A stretch of DNA of 55,369 bases from an uncultured Acetatifactor sp. (GTDB lineage: Bacteria > Bacillota > Clostridia > Lachnospirales > Lachnospiraceae), in contig CANRIP010000017.1 in the NCBI GenBank assembly GCA_947630715.1, positions 1 to 55,369 on the forward strand. The letters run 5' to 3'. Below the pieces are notes generated by a model. It was not told where the DNA came from. It searched no databases and was given only the letters and a program-made list of their open reading frames with translations. Shown here one piece after another: positions 1-8,981 of this stretch. The first letter of the stretch is position 1. Every line of letters begins with the position of its first letter. The position numbers and the translations under genes are program-made.

Positions 1-23
1 CATAAAGAAAAACTGTGTGATTT

Positions 24-55
24 GGAAGAGGTTTCGGCCTCTTCCTTTTATTTTG
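24..55 (+). terminator. Rho-independent terminator of a gene left of the window
   Basis: An 8-bp perfect stem (24-31 with 38-45, loop of six) is followed by TTTTATTTT. The T-run lies on the plus strand, so it would end a rightward transcript entering from outside the window. No coding sequence is visible before it. Confidence 0.6.
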
Positions 56-97
56 CCAACTATAATTTTACACTAACAATACCCGCGCCCGTCCCTG

Positions 98-131
98 AAA
101 AAAAGACGCCCTGCGTCAACAGAACGTCTTT
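98..131 (-). terminator. Terminator of the EAL/HDOD gene
   Basis: Read on the minus strand, AAGACG pairs with CGTCTT across a 15-nt loop and is followed by a run of seven T. It lies just downstream of the stop codon at 145 and probably ends the transcript that includes purL and the EAL/HDOD gene. Confidence 0.55.
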
Positions 132-144
132 GTTCCAGCCTTCT

Positions 145-1374
145 TTATTTCTTTTCATACATCAGATCCCGGTACCAGCGGAGGGAGTCCATATAAGCCT
201 TGTTGACCGGTTCCACTTCCATCCGATCCAGCAGCAGGAGCCGGGAAACCTCAGGCCAGTTGGCGCTTTCGTACTGCCGGATCAGGTTCATGACGGGGGC
301 AAGCCTGCCGCTGCCGCTTAAAAGCGCGTCCTTTACCTCCCCTGCCGTCATCACCATGTCCAGAGCCTCTCCCATGGGTTTTTCCAGAATCACATCCAGC
401 ACGGAGAACAGTCCCATCAAAAACAGTTCTTCCCCTTTCTCCCGCATGCCGAAGACGGATCCCAGATTCTCCGCGAACTTTGCCCTGAGCAGGGAAAGCC
501 TGGTGACCTCGCTGGGCTTATCGGCATACATTTCATGCACCACCGCGGTGTTGATCCATTTTCTCAGCTCCCGCTGCCCCAGCATGGCCGCCGCGTGACG
601 GATGGTGGTAATGCCGGAATTCACCGTCATCCGGTTCACCATCTTCAGGAGGGAAATGGTTAGCGCCGTGTCCCGCCCGATAATATCCGCCGCCTTCGTC
701 AGTTCAAAGTTGACGTCGTTGACCACGTTCAAAAGCTCAATATAATTGACTTTTAAGGGGGCCACCTCATGAGAACCCCTGGTCACGGGCACCCGGTAAA
801 AATCCCCCTCATAGAGCTGGTAACCGCCCGTCTTTTTCAGGGTTTCAAACGTGTCCATGTTGTCTATGCCCCCTGCGCACAGACGGATATTGGGATAGAG
901 TCTGCTGAAATAGATCTTTGCCTTGTCAATGGCGATCTTCCTGTTGTCCAAAAACACATAGTCGGTCAGTTTCAGAATTTCCCGGTAATTTTCAAAATCG
1001 GAAACGGCCAGCTTGCGCATGGCAAGCTTGTATCCCATCCCCTTCATCTCCCTGATCCGATTGATGTACATCTCCACAGGCGGTATGGTGTTGTCCATCA
1101 GGAAGACGATTCTTTCATGAGGCGCGTCGCACTGGCTTTCCAGATCCGAAAACAGGGAAATGTTGCTCACCGGGACAAAAATATCCCTGTCCTCGGAAAG
1201 CGTCTCGATTCCCATGGTCCGAATCAGTTCAAGCCCCTCCACCGTAGCGGCCCCGTCGTTGCGACGGGTTCCCAGCATCATGGGATCCAGGAAAAAATTA
1301 TCCTTCTGGGAAAACACGGAGTAGGCCTTCACCGCCATATTCTCATCAAAAAGAGGTATCAATGCCAATAACAT
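145..1374 (-). CDS. Degenerate EAL plus HDOD signalling protein (YuxH-like)
   Basis: Likely a cytoplasmic signalling protein of about 409 residues. The N-terminal half (about 1-200) has the layout of an EAL domain, but the Glu-Ala-Leu catalytic motif and most metal ligands are not recognisable, so c-di-GMP hydrolysis is unlikely. The C-terminal half (about 205-400) is an HDOD domain, with helical patterns such as LTISLLKMVN and the later IRHAAAMLG segment. This fusion is widespread in bacteria and usually acts as an output or scaffold module in two-component and second-messenger pathways. I chose the ATG at 1374 because family members begin MLxALIPLF; a GTG at 1389 would add five residues. 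It lies 73 bp after purL on the same strand with no clear promoter between, so read-through from purL is plausible. Confidence 0.8.
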   Translation of the reverse strand: MLLALIPLFDENMAVKAYSVFSQKDNFFLDPMMLGTRRNDGAATVEGLELIRTMGIETLSEDRDIFVPVSNISLFSDLESQCDAPHERIVFLMDNTIPPVEMYINRIREMKGMGYKLAMRKLAVSDFENYREILKLTDYVFLDNRKIAIDKAKIYFSRLYPNIRLCAGGIDNMDTFETLKKTGGYQLYEGDFYRVPVTRGSHEVAPLKVNYIELLNVVNDVNFELTKAADIIGRDTALTISLLKMVNRMTVNSGITTIRHAAAMLGQRELRKWINTAVVHEMYADKPSEVTRLSLLRAKFAENLGSVFGMREKGEELFLMGLFSVLDVILEKPMGEALDMVMTAGEVKDALLSGSGRLAPVMNLIRQYESANWPEVSRLLLLDRMEVEPVNKAYMDSLRWYRDLMYEKK

Positions 1375-1447
1375 TCGTTTCACCCGCACGATGGCCTGCC
1401 ATCGTCCTTTCTGCCGTTGAGCCGGCCCTTTTTCTCAGGAGCGTCTC

Positions 1448-4400
1448 CTATTGAAAATATGCCACGCCGGATTCAAATATCATGATATCCTGCTCGCCGT
1501 AAATATTTTTCGCCACCCCGTCTCCGCGCCTTTCGGAGTGGGCCATCTTGCCAAGCACCCTGCCGTCGGGGGACGTGATCCCCTCTATGGAGCAGTAGGA
1601 GCCGTTGACGTTATAGTCCTCGTCCATGGACACATGCCCCTCCGGGTCCGCGTACTGGGTCGCCACCTGGCCGTTCTCAAACAGCCGATCCAGCCACTCC
1701 TTTGGCGCCACAAAACGCCCCTCCCCGTGGGACGCCGGATTGCAGTATGTGGCGCCCAGCCGGGCCTTCGCAAGCCAGGGGGACTTGTCGGAAACCACCC
1801 TGGTGTATACCATTCTGGAGATATGCCTGTTGATGGTGTTGAACGTCAGGGTGGGCGCGTCCTCCTTCTGGTCCACAATCTCTCCCCAGGGCACCAGCCC
1901 CAGCTTGATCAACGCCTGGAACCCGTTACAGATGCCAAGCGCCAGGCCGTCCCTTTCCTGTAACAGTTTCATGACGGCCTCCCGCAGCTTTTCGTTGCGG
2001 AACGCTGTGGCAAAAAATTTCGCGCTGCCGTCCGGTTCGTCTCCGGCGGAAAAGCCGCCGGGGAACATAAGGATCTGCGCCTGTGAGATCGCCGCCGCAA
2101 ACTCGTCCACCGATTCCCGGATATCCTGTGCGTCCCGATTGCGGAACACCCTGGTCTCCACCTTCGCTCCCGCCCGCTCAAAGGCCTTTCGGCTGTCGTA
2201 CTCGCAGTTGGTTCCAGGGAACACGGGAATGAACACCGTGGGTTTTGCCACCTTGTTTTTGCAGACGTGGATTTTCTCGGCCCTGTACAGCCTGCTCTCC
2301 ACAGGGGAAACGTCCCGGGAGGCTTTTGTGGGGAACACCTTCTCCAAAGGGGCAGTCCACGCGGAGAGCGCTTCCTCCATTTCCATGCGCATATCCCCGT
2401 ACACAAACGCAGGCTGAGCGGATACCACGCCCACCACGGTATATTTTATCTTCTTTTCCTCCAGCAGATTCATTTTGTCCGCGGGAACTTCCGCCAGAAT
2501 ATTGCCGAGCCCGTTTTCAAACAGGCGCTCCGGCGAAAGCGAGCTTTCCACCGTCACTCCCAGCCGGTTGCCGAAGGCCATCTTGCAAAGCGCCGCCGCA
2601 AGCCCCCGGGCATCCAGCGCGTACGCCGAAATCACGGTGCCGTTTCCGGTCATCTCATGGATCGCGTCATAAAGCTGGGCCACCGCGTCATACATGGGAA
2701 TGTCATACTCGTCCTTTTCCATCTCAAAACATACCAGCTTACTGCCCGCCTGTTTCAGCTCCGGCGTGACAATATCCCCCTGCTTGGCAGTATCCACCGC
2801 AAAGGAAACCAGGGTCGGCGGCACATCGATCTGGTTGAAGGTCCCGGACATGCTGTCCTTTCCGCCGATGGAGGGAAGTCCAAAGCCGATCTGGGCGTCA
2901 TACGCCCCCAGCAGCGCGGCGAAGGGCTGGCTCCAGCGTCCGGGGTCCGCCGTCATTCTGCGGAAATACTCCTGGAACGTAAAGCGGATCTTCCGGATAT
3001 CGCCGCCTCCCGCCGCGATCTTCGCCATAGATTCCACCACAGCGTACACCGCACCGTGATAGGGGCTCCAGGAGGAAAGATACGGGTCGAAACCGAAACT
3101 CATCATGGTGACGGTATCGGTCTTTCCCTCCAGCGTCGGCAGTTTCGCCGCCATCACCTGGGTTTCGGTGAGCTGATATCTGCCCCCGTAGGGCATCAAC
3201 ACGCTGCCCGCTCCGATGGAGCTGTCAAACATTTCCACCAGCCCCTTCTGGGAACACACGTTCAAATCTTCCAGCAGGGCGAGCCAGGCGCCTTTGATGT
3301 CCCCGGCCTCCAGCTTTTCCCCTGCTTTGGGCACCGCCCATTTGCGGAAATAATTCTCTTTTTCATCGGGGATATCCACCCGGACCGTCGTCTCCTGATG
3401 GGCTCCGTTGGTATCCAGGAAGGCTCTTTGAATGTCTACGATCTTTTTGCCCCGCCATTTTAATACCAGCCTCGGCTCCTGAGTCACCTCCGCCACCACC
3501 ACAGCCTCCAGATTTTCCGAGGCGGCGTACTCCAGGAATGGTTCCACATGCCGCGGATCCACCACCACGGCCATTCTCTCCTGAGACTCGGAAATGGCCA
3601 GCTCCGTGCCGTCCAGGCCCGCATACTTTTTCGGCACCTTGTCCAGATCCACCGTCAGGCCGTCCGCCAGCTCTCCGATGGCCACGGAAACCCCGCCCGC
3701 GCCGAAATCGTTGCACTTTTTAATCATCCGGGAAACCTCCGGCCTGCGGAACAGCCTCTGGATCTTTCTCTCCGTGGGAGCGTTCCCCTTCTGCACCTCC
3801 GCGCCGCAGACTTCAATGGACTGCTCCGTATGCGCCTTGGAGGAGCCGGTTGCGCCGCCGCAGCCGTCCCGGCCGGTGCGTCCGCCCAGCAGGATAATCT
3901 GATCCCCCGGATCGGAGCTTTTCCGGATCACGTTCTTTCTGGGAGCGGCTCCCATCACGGCTCCGATTTCCATCCGTTTCGCCACATAATCGGGATGGTA
4001 GATTTCCTTCACATATCCCGTGGCCAGGCCGATCTGGTTGCCGTAGGAGGAATATCCGTCCGCCGCGCCCCTGACCAGCTTTTTCTGAGGCAGCTTCCCC
4101 TTCAGGGTATCCGCCACGGGAACGGTGGGATCCGCCGCGCCGGTGATCCGCATGGCCTGGTACACATACCCTCTGCCGGAAAGGGGATCGCGGATAGCGC
4201 CGCCCAGACAGGTGGCCGCGCCGCCGAAGGGCTCTATTTCCGTGGGGTGGTTGTGAGTCTCATTTTTAAAGAACACCAGCCACTCCTCCGTCTCCCTGCG
4301 CCCGCCGTAGTCCATCTCCACCGGCACCACCACGGAGCAGGCGTTGATCTCGTCGGATTCCTCCAGATCCTCCAGCTTCCCGTCCTTTTTCAGCTTGCGC

Positions 4401-5245
4401 ATCGCCATCAGGGCCAGATCCATCAGGCACACGAATTTATCGTCTCTGCCCGCGTACAGCTCCTCCCTGGTGTCCAGATAGCTCTGATAGGTGGTTTCCA
4501 GGGGAGTGCGGTAATAGCCCTCCCCGAATTCCACGCCGGTCAGCTCCGTGGAGAAGGTGGTGTGCCGGCAGTGGTCCGACCAGTAGGTATCCAAAACCCG
4601 GATCTCCGTCATGGTCGGATTGCGCTTTTCGTCGTCGCGGAAATATTTCTGGATGTGCAGAAAATCCTGAAACGTCATGGCCAGGGAAAGGGAATCATAG
4701 AGCTTTTGAAGTTCCTCCCCCTCCATATCCCGAAAGCCGTCCAGCGTGGCAATGTCGCCGGGCTCCTCATAGTCCGTGATCAGGGTCTTGGGCTTTTCCA
4801 TTCCCGTCTCCCGGGAGTCCACGGGATTGATACAGTACGCCTTGATCCGGTCAAATTCCTCCTCGGTCACATCGCCCAAAATCAGGTAGGTCACGGCCGT
4901 GCGGATCACAGGCTCCTGGTTTTCGTCCAGGAAACGCACACACTGCACCGCGGAATCCGCCCTCTGATCAAACTGCCCCGGCAGATATTCCACGGAAAAC
5001 ACACGGGCGTTTTCCGGAATCCGGATCTGCTCCCGGTAAAGCTCGTCCACGGGAGGCTCCGAAAACACGGTGCGGCAGGCTGTTTCAAATACCTGATCCG
5101 AAATATTCTCCACATCGTAACGGATCAGGACTCTGACGCCCTCCACCCGGATCCCCAGGTACCCTCTCAATTCCTCAAGGAGCTCCTTCGCCCTGACCGC
5201 AAAGGGTTCCTTCTTTTCCACATAGATCCGCCTGACGTTTCCCAT
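1448..5245 (-). CDS. purL: Phosphoribosylformylglycinamidine synthase, fused PurL-PurQ
   Basis: Catalyses the ATP- and glutamine-dependent conversion of FGAR to FGAM, the fourth step of de novo purine synthesis. At 1265 residues it is the single-chain type. An N-terminal PurS-like region is followed by a linker with DTYWSDHCRHTTF (219-231), AIRS-like ATP-binding domains with FKNETHNHPTEIEPF (326-340), and a C-terminal class I glutaminase domain. The glutaminase nucleophile is Cys1106 in GICNGFQ, with His1236 and Glu1238 completing the expected Cys-His-Glu triad. The ATG is preceded by GGAGG at 6-nt spacing, and this ribosome site lies inside the last codons of the TetR gene. The other pur genes seen here are about 11 kb away at 16.7-20.3 kb; purF, purC, purB and purH are not in the window. 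Confidence 0.97.
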   Translation of the reverse strand: MGNVRRIYVEKKEPFAVRAKELLEELRGYLGIRVEGVRVLIRYDVENISDQVFETACRTVFSEPPVDELYREQIRIPENARVFSVEYLPGQFDQRADSAVQCVRFLDENQEPVIRTAVTYLILGDVTEEEFDRIKAYCINPVDSRETGMEKPKTLITDYEEPGDIATLDGFRDMEGEELQKLYDSLSLAMTFQDFLHIQKYFRDDEKRNPTMTEIRVLDTYWSDHCRHTTFSTELTGVEFGEGYYRTPLETTYQSYLDTREELYAGRDDKFVCLMDLALMAMRKLKKDGKLEDLEESDEINACSVVVPVEMDYGGRRETEEWLVFFKNETHNHPTEIEPFGGAATCLGGAIRDPLSGRGYVYQAMRITGAADPTVPVADTLKGKLPQKKLVRGAADGYSSYGNQIGLATGYVKEIYHPDYVAKRMEIGAVMGAAPRKNVIRKSSDPGDQIILLGGRTGRDGCGGATGSSKAHTEQSIEVCGAEVQKGNAPTERKIQRLFRRPEVSRMIKKCNDFGAGGVSVAIGELADGLTVDLDKVPKKYAGLDGTELAISESQERMAVVVDPRHVEPFLEYAASENLEAVVVAEVTQEPRLVLKWRGKKIVDIQRAFLDTNGAHQETTVRVDIPDEKENYFRKWAVPKAGEKLEAGDIKGAWLALLEDLNVCSQKGLVEMFDSSIGAGSVLMPYGGRYQLTETQVMAAKLPTLEGKTDTVTMMSFGFDPYLSSWSPYHGAVYAVVESMAKIAAGGGDIRKIRFTFQEYFRRMTADPGRWSQPFAALLGAYDAQIGFGLPSIGGKDSMSGTFNQIDVPPTLVSFAVDTAKQGDIVTPELKQAGSKLVCFEMEKDEYDIPMYDAVAQLYDAIHEMTGNGTVISAYALDARGLAAALCKMAFGNRLGVTVESSLSPERLFENGLGNILAEVPADKMNLLEEKKIKYTVVGVVSAQPAFVYGDMRMEMEEALSAWTAPLEKVFPTKASRDVSPVESRLYRAEKIHVCKNKVAKPTVFIPVFPGTNCEYDSRKAFERAGAKVETRVFRNRDAQDIRESVDEFAAAISQAQILMFPGGFSAGDEPDGSAKFFATAFRNEKLREAVMKLLQERDGLALGICNGFQALIKLGLVPWGEIVDQKEDAPTLTFNTINRHISRMVYTRVVSDKSPWLAKARLGATYCNPASHGEGRFVAPKEWLDRLFENGQVATQYADPEGHVSMDEDYNVNGSYCSIEGITSPDGRVLGKMAHSERRGDGVAKNIYGEQDIMIFESGVAYFQ

Positions 5246-5246
5246 G

Positions 5247-5837
5247 CTATTCCTCCACTTCCACTCCCAGAGATTTCAAGATATAGACGATCTCCCGATC
5301 CACCGTCTCCGATGTGATGTTGATGGTCTGGGCGGAGATCTTAAGGCCTTCCAGCACAAACATAATATTCCGCGCCGTTCCCGCGCAGTCCTCGCAGTAA
5401 AATTCCCCGTTGTCCACCCCCGTCTCGATCAGCTTTTCAATGATTTTGACCGCGGAGTCAAACTGTTTTTTCAGCACATTGTCCTTTTTCGCCGGCTGAT
5501 TTTCAAAATAGAATTCATAGACCGCCTGAGTCAACGTATTCTTCCTGCGCAGCAGCTCTTTTTTCTGCTCCTGTAAAAAAAGCACCAGGATATCCGCGGC
5601 GGTGGCGTCCTCCGTAATGCTGTCCGAAAAGACGTCGTCCGCCTCCTCGCTTTCCAGTTTCATCACCTCCGTGAAGATCTGGCTGGTGTTGTCAAAATAC
5701 AGATACAGGCCGCCTCTGCTGATTCCGCAGGCATCCACAATATCCTTCATGGTGACCCTCTTAAAGCCCTTTTCCACAAAGACTTTTCTGGCCGTCTCCA
5801 ATATAAACTTCCTCTTTTGCACCGATTTTTCGCCCAT
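5247..5837 (-). CDS. TetR/AcrR family transcriptional regulator
   Basis: A 196-residue repressor-type protein with an N-terminal TetR helix-turn-helix (about 8-55, with GFKRVTMKDIVDACGISRGG) and a helical ligand/dimer domain. The start at 5837 is supported by AGAGGA a few bases upstream; an upstream in-frame start lacks this. Its stop codon TAG ends one base before the purL ATG, and its last codons hold the purL ribosome site, so the two genes are translationally coupled. The ligand and targets cannot be read from the sequence. Coupling to a purine enzyme suggests, but does not prove, autoregulation that also affects purL. Confidence 0.85.
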   Translation of the reverse strand: MGEKSVQKRKFILETARKVFVEKGFKRVTMKDIVDACGISRGGLYLYFDNTSQIFTEVMKLESEEADDVFSDSITEDATAADILVLFLQEQKKELLRRKNTLTQAVYEFYFENQPAKKDNVLKKQFDSAVKIIEKLIETGVDNGEFYCEDCAGTARNIMFVLEGLKISAQTINITSETVDREIVYILKSLGVEVEE

Positions 5838-5874
5838 GTGTCCTCTTTCCTGCTGCCGGAAGGGCAGCCATCCC

Positions 5875-6351
5875 TCATCTGATCTCCAGCGGTTTATCCC
5901 AGAATTCAATGATTTTCTGCATCTGTTTCAGCACCATCAGGAAAATCCCCTCTTTCGCCGCCTCGCTCCAGAGGTTTCCCTTGGTCCTCCCGCCCAGCAC
6001 ATACCTTGACAGAATGCCTCTCAATACGTCCCAGTCCTTCAGCTCCGCCGCGGCAATCACTCTCCGCTCATCCTCATGGGAGCGGATCCGGCCGCGGGTG
6101 TAAACATATCTGTAATTCCGATCCATCAACGGCGATCCGGCCGCTTCCTTTACAAAGCTCATCAGCGCCGGGTCATATACCGGAAAGCTGAGGGCGTTCG
6201 CGTCCTTTTCATCGCCTTGATACAGGGTGCTGCCCGCCTGTCCCGCGTTTTTTTCAAACCAGGGTATGTATTTCAACAGCGGCATCACTTCTCTTTTATA
6301 TTCCTGCATCTGTCTCTGACGGTACTCGGCATTCTGTTCCATCCTGTCCAC
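5875..6351 (-). CDS. Uncharacterised 158-residue protein (DUF6508-like)
   Basis: A soluble, charged, helical protein without signal peptide or membrane segment. Its C-terminal half (ILSRYVLGGRTKGNLW, then a hydrophobic LMVLKQM helix) resembles my memory of DUF6508 proteins, which are of unknown function; I am not certain of this assignment. It begins with GTG at 6351, three bases after AAAGGAG, or with ATG at 6342 preceded by ACAGG; the choice is ambiguous. It is the first gene of a minus-strand series running into tetR (37-bp gap) and purL. Confidence 0.6.
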   Translation of the reverse strand: MDRMEQNAEYRQRQMQEYKREVMPLLKYIPWFEKNAGQAGSTLYQGDEKDANALSFPVYDPALMSFVKEAAGSPLMDRNYRYVYTRGRIRSHEDERRVIAAAELKDWDVLRGILSRYVLGGRTKGNLWSEAAKEGIFLMVLKQMQKIIEFWDKPLEIR

Positions 6352-6398
6352 GCGCTCCTTTTTCCGCTTTCCCCCAAAACTGACACATATGTATTTTT

Positions 6399-6426
6399 AT
6401 TTTAACACAAATTCCATAAATGTACA
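6399..6426 (-). promoter_or_regulatory. Candidate promoter for the DUF6508-like/tetR/purL operon
   Basis: Minus-strand TGTACA (6421-6426), a 16-bp spacer and TAAAAT (6399-6404). The -35 matches consensus at four of six positions, so this is moderate support only. Confidence 0.4.
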
Positions 6427-6474
6427 GCAGAAAATTCAAGAACGCCGGCGCAGGGAAACCCTGTGGTTTTCCTT

Positions 6475-6500
6475 ATTTTTCATAAAATCCCATGAAAAAT
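6475..6500. promoter_or_regulatory. AT-rich inverted repeat, possible operator
   Basis: ATTTTTCAT (6475-6483) and ATGAAAAAT (6492-6500) form a perfect 9-bp inverted repeat with an 8-bp gap. It lies upstream of the putative cNMP-gene promoter in the divergent intergenic region. A second palindrome, CAGGG-AAA-CCCTG, lies at 6451-6463. Either could be a protein-binding site; neither is proven. Confidence 0.35.
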
Positions 6501-6531
6501 CACTTTTCTCTATACACAATGCCTCTTTCTG

Positions 6532-6692
6532 TGGTATGATGTAATAATGCGCCGATCCTTTTTGTTCCGGGGGCATTTCCCCGGAACCAGGAGGCGCGCA
6601 CAGGAAAACAATTACCGGGCCGGGCAGACATGCCCCGGATTCGGCCCACCGTCCGGATCGAGACAGCCCGAAGGGAAGGATGACAGGATCGT
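6532..6692 (+). promoter_or_regulatory. Extended -10 promoter and structured 5' leader of the cNMP-domain gene
   Basis: TG-n-TATGAT at 6532-6540 is a good extended -10 element with no clear -35. The roughly 145-nt leader that follows contains a perfect 9-bp hairpin, GTTCCGGGG (6564-6572) with CCCCGGAAC (6579-6587). A second GC-rich region around 6617-6652 has GGGCCG/CGGCCC and CGGGCA/TGCCCCG pairings. I see no match to a riboswitch class that I can recall. This accounts for the gene-free stretch 6352-6692 together with the two sites to its left. Confidence 0.4.
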
Positions 6693-8981
6693 ATGGCAGG
6701 AACCGTAGTCACAAAAGGAAAAGTAATCTATGAGGCCGGGCAGCCCATGACCGCTCTGGATCTGGTCGCCCAGGGAACCGTGCAGGCACAGTACCCCGGC
6801 GGCTCTTATCAGTTGAAAAAGGGGGACGTGATCGGCATCTGCGAGGTATGCTCGGAAGTGCATTTCTTAAGCTATACCGCCGCCGAAGACTCCACAATTA
6901 TGACCTATCAGATCAACAATCTCCAGGCTCTGGGAGATCTGCTCCAAAAGCACCCCGATGCGGCGAAGGTGTTTTTACTTTCCATGTTCCGTCAGATCAA
7001 CACCCTCCTGGGCCAAAGCTCCATCTCCGAGATGCGCTGCGATACGCTCCACCAGAACCTGGCGGGAGATTACGAAAAATACAATTCTCTCTGCGCCCGG
7101 TACCAGGTGACGCCCCGGGCGCTGGAAGGCATACAGGAAGTGGCCGCCTACATCGTGCAGGAGGATCCCGATATCTGGCTGAACAGCTATTACATGGGAC
7201 TGCAGAACGTTTACGCCGGCAGCGCCGCCAAGGCGCTGACGCTGGAGCCGGGCATTTCCCTGGGTATGTTAAGGAAGGGAAGCCTGGATTTTCGCAAAAC
7301 CTTTACTCTGCTGGAGGAACAGAACCACTACTGCACCCAGATCCTGCAATATTATTTCAACAGCTCCGGCAACGATCTGTTCGATTTCTATACCTCCCTC
7401 TATTACAGGCTGGGGGCCAATTCCGAGGACGCGGCCCTGCTCTGCCAGGACATTGAACGCATGATCGGGCATTTTGAGGGCAATCCCGCTCTGGACGCGG
7501 ATCAGGTGTCCAAGAGGGTGGATGGTTTCCGCAGCAAAACCGCCGCCGTGACCGCCGCAGCGGAATCCGGGGCGAAACAGACCCAGGACTCCCTTGACCT
7601 TTCCATCCTGTCCGAGCTGAAGGGCAGCCTGAACACGATCCTGGAATTCGCCGGCTCCGATTTTGAACACGCGGATTCCTTCCGGCAGCATGTAGACGCT
7701 TATAAGAAACTGGAGGACAAAAACTCCATGGACGATGTGACGGGACGTCTGCGCAAGCATCTGACCGCGGAGTTCAACAGCCTTTACGCCGTTATCTTTG
7801 AGCATTCCCTGGGAAAATCCTTCCTCCCCACTCCCGTGAAGATGTTCCTGTTCTTCGGGTATGTGGACGAGGAGCTGGCGGGGGATGCCAACAGCGCGGT
7901 GCTTTACAAGCTGATTTTCGGCATGGAGAATCAAAACCAGTTTGGGGTGTACACCTTTTACCACTGGCTGCTTGCCATTTACCACGGGGAGAAATCTCCC
8001 AGCCGGAATGAATTCGACGAGGACTTTATCGACTACATCCACAAGCAGAAAGCGCAGGGAAACATTACCGCCGCCCAGATGAACGCCATGGAAAACGATC
8101 CCATGAGCAAGGTGCATTTTGAGCTGGAAAATATGTTCCCCTCGGTCAACAAGATTACCTTCGGCCGCATCAGCACCTTCTGCCCGCTCTTTACCGCGGA
8201 GAATGTGCTGAAGGATTTAAAAAGCTCCCTGGTCACCGTCACCCAGGTCAAAAAGGCGCTGGAAACCATCCGCAAAATTGATTACTCCGCCTTTTACCGG
8301 GAGAGCCTGGACTATGAGAACATGGAGACGATGGGAAAGGAAACCATCCATCTGGAATTCCTGCCCGACGTGATCCTGGCCCCCAACGTGGGCATCAGAG
8401 GCGTCATGTGGCAGGAGATCGAGGGAAAGAAACGCAACAGCCCCGGCAGAATGATGTTCTCCATCTTCCACATGGAGGATCTCAATACCTCCATGGTGCG
8501 CCTTGCCGGGGAGTTCCGCTGGGAAATGTGTAAACGGATACAGGGCAGCCGCTGGAACGATGTCTCGGAGCGGTCCCTCACCAGCGAATACTTCGATTAC
8601 GTCCAGTTCTACCGCAAAAACCATGAACTGAGCGGCGAGGCAAAGGAGCGCGTCCGCGTCAGCTTGCAGCGGGCCAAGAACAGTTTCAAGGAAATGTTCG
8701 TACGGGATTACATCATCTGGGTGCTGTTTGAGGGCAACAATTCGCCCCGCTTAAATAAGGTGGCCCGGAAAATCCTGTTCAGCTACTGTCCTTTTCCCGC
8801 GGGGGTGATGGCCGGCATGACGCAGAACCCTCTGTTTTCCGAGCTGCTGGAGCGCCATAAGATTCTGGCGGGGCAGCGGGTGCATCACCTGGAAGTGCTG
8901 GCCCAGAAAATCCGGAATACCGGCAACGAAATTCCGGAAACTCTCAAAAAGGAAATCGCCTTTGCACAGGGAAAGGTATAA
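6693..8981 (+). CDS. Large cNMP-binding-like domain protein of unknown function
   Basis: A 762-residue cytoplasmic protein. Residues about 1-125 look like a cyclic-nucleotide-binding beta-barrel (KGKVIYEAGQPMTALDLV, then the LKKGDVIG turn). The phosphate-binding cassette with its conserved Arg is not recognisable, so ligand binding is uncertain. There is no C-terminal winged helix of the Crp/Fnr type. Instead about 630 mostly helical residues follow that I cannot assign to any family; they include a conserved-looking segment with ILAPNVGIRGVMWQEIEG near 565. The ATG has AGG five bases upstream. It is transcribed alone on the plus strand and its stop codon abuts the stop codon of the next convergent gene with no spacer. 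Similar proteins occur in Lachnospiraceae as far as I recall, but no role is known to me. Confidence 0.75.
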   Translation: MAGTVVTKGKVIYEAGQPMTALDLVAQGTVQAQYPGGSYQLKKGDVIGICEVCSEVHFLSYTAAEDSTIMTYQINNLQALGDLLQKHPDAAKVFLLSMFRQINTLLGQSSISEMRCDTLHQNLAGDYEKYNSLCARYQVTPRALEGIQEVAAYIVQEDPDIWLNSYYMGLQNVYAGSAAKALTLEPGISLGMLRKGSLDFRKTFTLLEEQNHYCTQILQYYFNSSGNDLFDFYTSLYYRLGANSEDAALLCQDIERMIGHFEGNPALDADQVSKRVDGFRSKTAAVTAAAESGAKQTQDSLDLSILSELKGSLNTILEFAGSDFEHADSFRQHVDAYKKLEDKNSMDDVTGRLRKHLTAEFNSLYAVIFEHSLGKSFLPTPVKMFLFFGYVDEELAGDANSAVLYKLIFGMENQNQFGVYTFYHWLLAIYHGEKSPSRNEFDEDFIDYIHKQKAQGNITAAQMNAMENDPMSKVHFELENMFPSVNKITFGRISTFCPLFTAENVLKDLKSSLVTVTQVKKALETIRKIDYSAFYRESLDYENMETMGKETIHLEFLPDVILAPNVGIRGVMWQEIEGKKRNSPGRMMFSIFHMEDLNTSMVRLAGEFRWEMCKRIQGSRWNDVSERSLTSEYFDYVQFYRKNHELSGEAKERVRVSLQRAKNSFKEMFVRDYIIWVLFEGNNSPRLNKVARKILFSYCPFPAGVMAGMTQNPLFSELLERHKILAGQRVHHLEVLAQKIRNTGNEIPETLKKEIAFAQGKV

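Noticed and set aside
3548..5317. Long plus-strand open frame of about 590 codons opposite purL, and other long antisense frames over purN, nrdD and the LysM gene
   Set aside because: They mirror strong minus-strand genes, have no ribosome sites or family motifs, and are His/Arg/Pro-rich, as expected for frames opposite GC-rich coding DNA.
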